Source of the DNA: an uncultured Flavobacteriales bacterium
GTDB taxonomy: Bacteria; Bacteroidota; Bacteroidia; Flavobacteriales; Crocinitomicaceae
Reading direction: 5' to 3'
Length of the DNA stretch: 64,000 bases
NCBI GenBank assembly: GCA_946482515.1
Contig: CAMLRS010000003.1
Span: forward strand, 186,001 to 250,000
The first letter of the stretch is position 1; each line of letters opens with the position of its first letter. The notes below the pieces were generated by a model. It had not been told where the DNA came from. It saw only the letters and a program-made list of their open reading frames with translations, and made no database searches. This document shows, one piece after another, positions 60,978-64,000 of this stretch. The translations under genes and the position numbers were made by a program.

Positions 60978-61007
60978 TTGCAGAAACGAAAAAACACCTT
61001 ATCTTTG
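60978..61007 (+). promoter_or_regulatory. Bacteroidota-type promoter of the tRNA-Arg region
   Basis: TTG (60978-60980), 19 bases, TATCTTTG (61000-61007), both perfect. It lies 34 bases ahead of a broken tRNA copy and 173 bases ahead of the intact tRNA-Arg. Confidence 0.82.
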
Positions 61008-61041
61008 CCCCCGCAAACGGCATGATAGCCGGAAGCAAAAA

Positions 61042-61096
61042 GGCCTCGTAGCTCAATCCGCCGCGGCGGAAGCATCAGAGCCGATTTGAAGGTTTC
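61042..61096 (+). pseudogene. Broken tRNA-Arg copy split by a palindrome
   Basis: GGCCTCGTAGCTCAA (61042-61056) is identical to the first 15 bases of the intact tRNA-Arg at 61181. Then the D-loop is replaced by the palindrome TCCGCCGCGGCGGA (61057-61070). AGCATCAGA (61071-61079) and GAAGGTTTC (61088-61096) match the tRNA again, but the anticodon loop is altered, and the T-arm and 3' acceptor strand are lost (GTTTCGAAACGTCGAAAC follows). It cannot fold as a tRNA. Confidence 0.85.
61057..61070. repeat. Palindromic mini-element TCCGCCGCGGCGGA, copy 2
   Basis: Exact copy of the 14-bp palindrome at 34337-34350, here occupying the D-loop of the tRNA remnant in place of CTGAATAG. Confidence 0.85.
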
Positions 61097-61180
61097 GAAA
61101 CGTCGAAACAAGAACATTTGAAATAGAAAAATCAAGGAATCTTGTCTTATTAAGGCAGCATTCTCCAAATAAAAATTTTT

Positions 61181-61254
61181 GGCCTCGTAGCTCAACTGAA
61201 TAGAGCATCAGATTACGGCTCTGAAGGTTTCAGGTTTGAATCCTGACGAGGTCA
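61181..61254 (+). tRNA. tRNA-Arg (anticodon ACG)
   Basis: A 74-base cloverleaf: acceptor GGCCTCG with CGAGGTC (one G-T pair), D stem GCTC/GAGC, anticodon stem TCAGA/TCTGA with loop TTACGGC (anticodon ACG at 61215-61217), T stem TCAGG/CCTGA with loop TTTGAAT, discriminator A. CCA is not encoded. Position 19 is A (61199) and position 56 is T (61237), in place of the near-universal G19 and C56, so the tertiary pair is kept as A-U. A34 needs conversion to inosine by TadA to read CGN codons. Confidence 0.97.
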
Positions 61255-61255
61255 C

Positions 61256-61282
61256 AAAGGGAAGCGAAAGCTTCCCTTTTTT
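61256..61282 (+). terminator. Intrinsic terminator after tRNA-Arg
   Basis: A 10-bp perfect stem (61256-61265 with 61270-61279) around GAAA, followed by six or more T. It starts two bases after the tRNA. Confidence 0.95.
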
Positions 61283-61480
61283 GTTTTTAGGTAATTGCTA
61301 TTTACAACCACTATGTATTATTCTTATGTTTTTCTGCGCCAAACCTTGCTTTCGAAATACCTGATTTGTTACTTTAATTATTTTTAGTATTCTTCAGTTA
61401 AATTGAGACTTGAAAAAGCTGCTTTTATTTTATGTGAAACCGGATGGATCAATGTTTAATAATTAAGTTGGCTGCCATTT

Positions 61481-61912
61481 ATGAAAACAACATTTAAAGA
61501 GATTGCTCATAAAAGTCCGGAATGGACAGATGCGGTGAAACTTAGGGAGAAAATTCTCAGAGAACCACTTGGAAGTAGTTTTACTGACCAGGAATTAGAA
61601 GAAGAGAAAGATCATTTTCAGCTAGCAGGTTTTATAGACGACACTATTATAGCCACTACTGTTCTCGTACCTGAAGGTGATGCGATGAAAATGCAACGAG
61701 TGGTTGTGGTGGAAACACTTAGGGGAATGAATATTGGCTCCGAAATGATGGCCTTCTGCGAGAAATTTGCCCTGGACCGGAAAGCTACATTAATCTATTG
61801 TCACGCCCGCGACTCAGCCGTAAACTTTTATATCAAAAATGGTTACGAAGGAGTTGGAGACTATTTTGATGAAGATGGAATACCACATTTAAAGATGAGC
61901 AAAACACTGTAG
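61481..61912 (+). CDS. GNAT family N-acetyltransferase
   Basis: A 143-residue GNAT protein. The acetyl-CoA loop is in the stretch VETLRGMNIGSEMMAF (R-G-x-x-I-G), preceded by a strand KMQRVVVV and followed by the typical C-terminal AVNFYIKNGYEGVGD. Many such small GNATs (YjcF or ElaA-like) acetylate proteins or small amines; the substrate is unknown. It opens an AT-rich stretch with codon use unlike the rest of the window (many AAA, ATA, TTA), consistent with foreign origin. The 198-base spacer ahead of it is AT-rich without clear signals. Confidence 0.88.
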   Translation: MKTTFKEIAHKSPEWTDAVKLREKILREPLGSSFTDQELEEEKDHFQLAGFIDDTIIATTVLVPEGDAMKMQRVVVVETLRGMNIGSEMMAFCEKFALDRKATLIYCHARDSAVNFYIKNGYEGVGDYFDEDGIPHLKMSKTL

Positions 61913-61946
61913 CTGCAAACCGACAAGAAATAACGACAACCAAACA

Positions 61947-62528
61947 GTGGAAAATATACTATTTGACTTTATATCAAAATACGTTTCTCTGACAGAAGAG
62001 GAGAAGAACGCAATCGTTTCTTTGGACCTGTTTCACTTTGTAAAAAAGGGAACGATTCTACTCCAAGAAGGACAAAAATCGAAAGACAGCTACTTTGTTC
62101 TAAACGGCTGCATTCGGACCTATTATGTTTTGGACGGTGAAGAAAAAACGACTGCTTTCTACACCGAAATGGAAGCTTTTACACCTCCTTGTGTCATCAG
62201 CAAAACCCCATCCGACTATTATATAAGCTGCGTAGAAGATACGCTACTTACTGTTTCAAATTCTGATATGGAAGTAGAAGTAAACGCCAAATTTCCAAAG
62301 TTTGAAACGGTATGCAGAATATTATCCGAAGAACTTCTAGCGAAACAACGAATAGACTTTGACGAGTTTAAGACTTCGTCGCCTGAACAACGCTACCTGA
62401 ACTTACTGCAAAAAAGACCTGACCTTATTCAGCGCGTCCCACAACACCAATTAGCGAGCTATCTAGGTATCAAACCTCAATCATTAAGCAGACTCCGATC
62501 GAGAATTTTGGGGAAAGGCAAGGAGTAA
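61947..62528 (+). CDS. Crp/Fnr family transcription regulator
   Basis: A 193-residue regulator beginning at a GTG. The cyclic-nucleotide-binding-like beta roll covers about 20-110 (GTILLQEGQKSKDSYFVLNGC, AFTPPCVISKTPSDYYISC). A short winged helix ends it, LASYLGIKPQSLSRLRSRI being the recognition helix region. There are no N-terminal Fe-S cysteines of true FNR. Bacteroidota have many such paralogues with unknown ligand. A perfect Crp/Fnr-like palindrome lies 11 bases after its stop, ahead of the next gene. Confidence 0.92.
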   Translation: MENILFDFISKYVSLTEEEKNAIVSLDLFHFVKKGTILLQEGQKSKDSYFVLNGCIRTYYVLDGEEKTTAFYTEMEAFTPPCVISKTPSDYYISCVEDTLLTVSNSDMEVEVNAKFPKFETVCRILSEELLAKQRIDFDEFKTSSPEQRYLNLLQKRPDLIQRVPQHQLASYLGIKPQSLSRLRSRILGKGKE

Positions 62529-62538
62529 CTTTCATTTC

Positions 62539-62552
62539 TTCACTTAAGTGAA
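62539..62552. promoter_or_regulatory. Candidate Crp/Fnr operator TTCACTTAAGTGAA
   Basis: A perfect palindrome with 5-4-5 layout (TTCAC-N4-GTGAA) like FNR-type boxes. A -7-like CACTTTTG follows at 62576-62583, so the palindrome centre would be near -42 of the beta-barrel gene, the class II activator position. The regulator gene ends just upstream. Confidence 0.5.
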
Positions 62553-62613
62553 CGAGTTATTATGGCTCGTCCATCCACTTTTGCAATATCGTTTCAAATC
62601 AATTTAGGAAGAT

Positions 62614-63255
62614 ATGCAAAAGAAAATTTTATGGATTGAACTTGTCTTCGTGTTGGTAAGCAGTTTACAGGTCAATGCACAATATGTCAAACAAGACAGT
62701 ACTTATAGAAAGTATTTCATAGGCAGCACTTTATTTATGATAGCTAATGTGGTGCCTGATAATAATCCGCCTGAAATGGTTTATCTGAACTTTGGTTATC
62801 GCATTACAGGAAAGGATGTAATTTCACTTGAATTTAAAACCTGGAAATATGCCTGGCCCATTGGCATTCCTTATGGGAAATCATTTGAAGCAGAAGGAGA
62901 AGGGTTCCCAGGATCTATTCGTGAATACGGAGTTTCACTTAATTATCAACGATTTTTGTGGAAGGGACTTTTTGCTCAAGTTGACGTGATGCCTGCTTTT
63001 CAAACTTTTGGAAATGAAAACGATAAGAAGATTGACAATGGCTTTCAAATCTTTAACACGTATTCTATTGGTTATCACATTAAACTTTTCAAGGATAGGT
63101 TGTTTTTTCAACCTTCAATAGCAATGACTCATCGTCCCTATCAATCAACAATGCCTGATTCGTTTAAACAGGTTGATGATAAATGGCCAAGAGTTTTTTT
63201 CTGGCAGCCGGGACTTCATTTTGGGTATAATTTTAATTTCAAAAAGAATAAATGA
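62614..63255 (+). CDS. Small outer-membrane beta-barrel protein, unknown
   Basis: A 213-residue protein with a signal peptide (1-22, ending NAQ). The rest alternates aromatic and hydrophobic residues in eight or so strands (MVYLNFGYRI, ISLEFKTWKYAW, YGVSLNYQRFLW, YSIGYHIKLF) and ends with a strand FGYNFNFKK. It looks like an OmpW/OprF-size beta-barrel of no specific family. Its stop overlaps the next start (ATGA), so it is coupled to the oxidoreductase. Confidence 0.7.
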   Translation: MQKKILWIELVFVLVSSLQVNAQYVKQDSTYRKYFIGSTLFMIANVVPDNNPPEMVYLNFGYRITGKDVISLEFKTWKYAWPIGIPYGKSFEAEGEGFPGSIREYGVSLNYQRFLWKGLFAQVDVMPAFQTFGNENDKKIDNGFQIFNTYSIGYHIKLFKDRLFFQPSIAMTHRPYQSTMPDSFKQVDDKWPRVFFWQPGLHFGYNFNFKKNK

Positions 63256-64000
63256 AGGCGGTTATTTGCATCAAATACGGGCCCCCTGAAGTTTTGCAAA
63301 TTCAGGAAGTTTCTAAACCAATCCCCAAAGACAGCCAAATTCTTGTCAAAATAGTTGCTACTGCGGTCAACTCTGGAGATGTAAGGGTAAGAAGCCTTGA
63401 TGTTAAGGGATTTATGAAGTTAATTATGCGCTTGGTATTAGGGATTTCAAAACCAAGAAACCCCATCTTGGGAACTGTTTTTTCGGGAGTTGTTGAAACT
63501 GTTGGAGACAACGTTTCTAAATTCAAAGTTGGTGATAAAGTATTCGGTATGACAGGTTTTAAATTCGGGACTCATGCAGAGTATATTACAGTTAATCAAA
63601 ACAGCAATGTACTTGAAATGCCTATAAATGCTACATACGAAGAAGCTGTTGCTACAATTTTTGGTGGTCATACAGCCATCTACTTTTTGGATAAGGCAAA
63701 AATAGCCGATAAGCCAAACAAAAAAATCCTGATTATTGGAGCAACAGGTTCAGTAGGAACGGCAGCAATCCAGATAGCAAAGCATCACACTGCTGATATA
63801 ACTGCAGTTTGCAGTTCCGAAGGACAAAAACTAGTTAGCCAATTAGGGGTTACAAACATTATTCTATACGACAAAGAGGACTTTACTAAACAAACAGAAA
63901 AGTTTGATATAATTTTTGATGCCGTTGGTAAATCCAACAAAAAACAATGTGAAATTCTATTGAACAAAAATGGAATTTATAAAAATGTTCATTCATACGC
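63252..64000 (+). CDS. MDR superfamily NAD(P)-dependent oxidoreductase (N-terminal part)
   Basis: The reading frame starts in an ATGA overlap at 63252 and stays open to the window edge, about 249 residues so far. It begins MKAVICIKYGPPEVLQIQE, has the GroES-like domain with AVNSGDVRVRS and GTVFSGVVETVG, and then the nucleotide loop IIGATGSVGTAAIQIAK (near residue 163). This is the zinc-free quinone-oxidoreductase or 2-alkenal-reductase branch of the medium-chain dehydrogenases. The C-terminus is missing because the window ends. Confidence 0.9.
   Translation, partial: MKAVICIKYGPPEVLQIQEVSKPIPKDSQILVKIVATAVNSGDVRVRSLDVKGFMKLIMRLVLGISKPRNPILGTVFSGVVETVGDNVSKFKVGDKVFGMTGFKFGTHAEYITVNQNSNVLEMPINATYEEAVATIFGGHTAIYFLDKAKIADKPNKKILIIGATGSVGTAAIQIAKHHTADITAVCSSEGQKLVSQLGVTNIILYDKEDFTKQTEKFDIIFDAVGKSNKKQCEILLNKNGIYKNVHSY

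Noticed and set aside
61042..61096. Second functional tRNA-Arg
   Set aside because: The D-loop is replaced by a palindrome, the anticodon arm does not pair and the 3' acceptor strand is absent.
61283..64000. Complete integrative element with attachment sites
   Set aside because: No integrase and no second copy of the tRNA 3' end are visible in the window; only the AT-rich content and tRNA position support it.

Overview
The window is chromosomal DNA of a member of the Bacteroidota, most likely of the Flavobacteriales (a Fluviicola/Crocinitomicaceae-like lineage is my guess, not proven). The signs are: secreted proteins ending in type IX secretion (T9SS) sorting domains, a SusC-type TonB receptor with a carboxypeptidase-regulatory N-domain, several promoters of the Bacteroidota type (TTG, 18-20 bases, TAnnTTTG), few Shine-Dalgarno sequences, a type-B ribosomal protein L31, a bacillithiol-pathway deacetylase, and gene strings typical of the phylum (recF with dciA; folP, DUF1599, BT_3928-type membrane protein, tpiA, prmA). 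Most of the window is near 50 % GC; the last 2.7 kb is clearly AT-richer.

Layout. 1-7.2 kb: the end of a helical-repeat protein, then a minus-strand run with lipid A genes (lpxH-like, lpxK), two tandem TlpA-like thioredoxins, gatB and a purine nucleoside phosphorylase. 7.3-8.8 kb: an isolated two-gene unit with its own promoter and terminator, coding for a small membrane protein and an unusual metzincin-like protease. 9-15.5 kb: a Nif3 homologue with a zinc-ribbon coiled-coil protein, then a fused cytochrome c synthase (CcsBA), a glutathione-peroxidase homologue and bshB1. 15.5-28.9 kb: minus-strand genes including a WHy/LEA-like protein with an AsmA-like partner, pirin with an FMN reductase, a T9SS-sorted beta-helix protein with a TonB receptor, a glycosyltransferase with a GreA-like protein, and a T9SS-sorted serine hydrolase. 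29.4-38 kb: cysteine desulfurase, recF-dciA, marC, a cobalamin adenosyltransferase, YceI, ychF and rpmE2. 38-43.4 kb: a WG-repeat protein, an AAC(3)-fold protein, menB, an MscS channel and a hotdog thioesterase. 43.6-48.5 kb: folP opposite DUF1599, BT_3928-type protein, tpiA and prmA. 48.6-60.7 kb: two giant exported proteins (1536 and 2255 residues) around plsY, placed between prmA and clpS. 61-64 kb: a broken tRNA-Arg copy, an intact tRNA-Arg(ACG), and an AT-rich cluster (GNAT, Crp/Fnr, beta-barrel, MDR oxidoreductase).

The genes mainly serve the cell envelope: lipid A, lipoproteins, T9SS cargo, SPOR and PorE-like modules, phospholipid synthesis, and periplasmic thiol and cytochrome chemistry. 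The spacers are unusually rich in structured repeats. I see at least four kinds: short word-like arrays with inverted ends, CCGCAGATT inverted pairs, CTTTGCG-type repeats with a 137-bp tandem duplication, and 14-20 bp GC-rich palindromes. One of these palindromes is repeated exactly and sits in the broken tRNA. A further spacer holds a nested multi-hairpin element. The best candidates for something undescribed are the metzincin pair, the giant PorE/SPOR-like protein, the palindrome-split tRNA with its AT-rich neighbour, and the multi-hairpin element.
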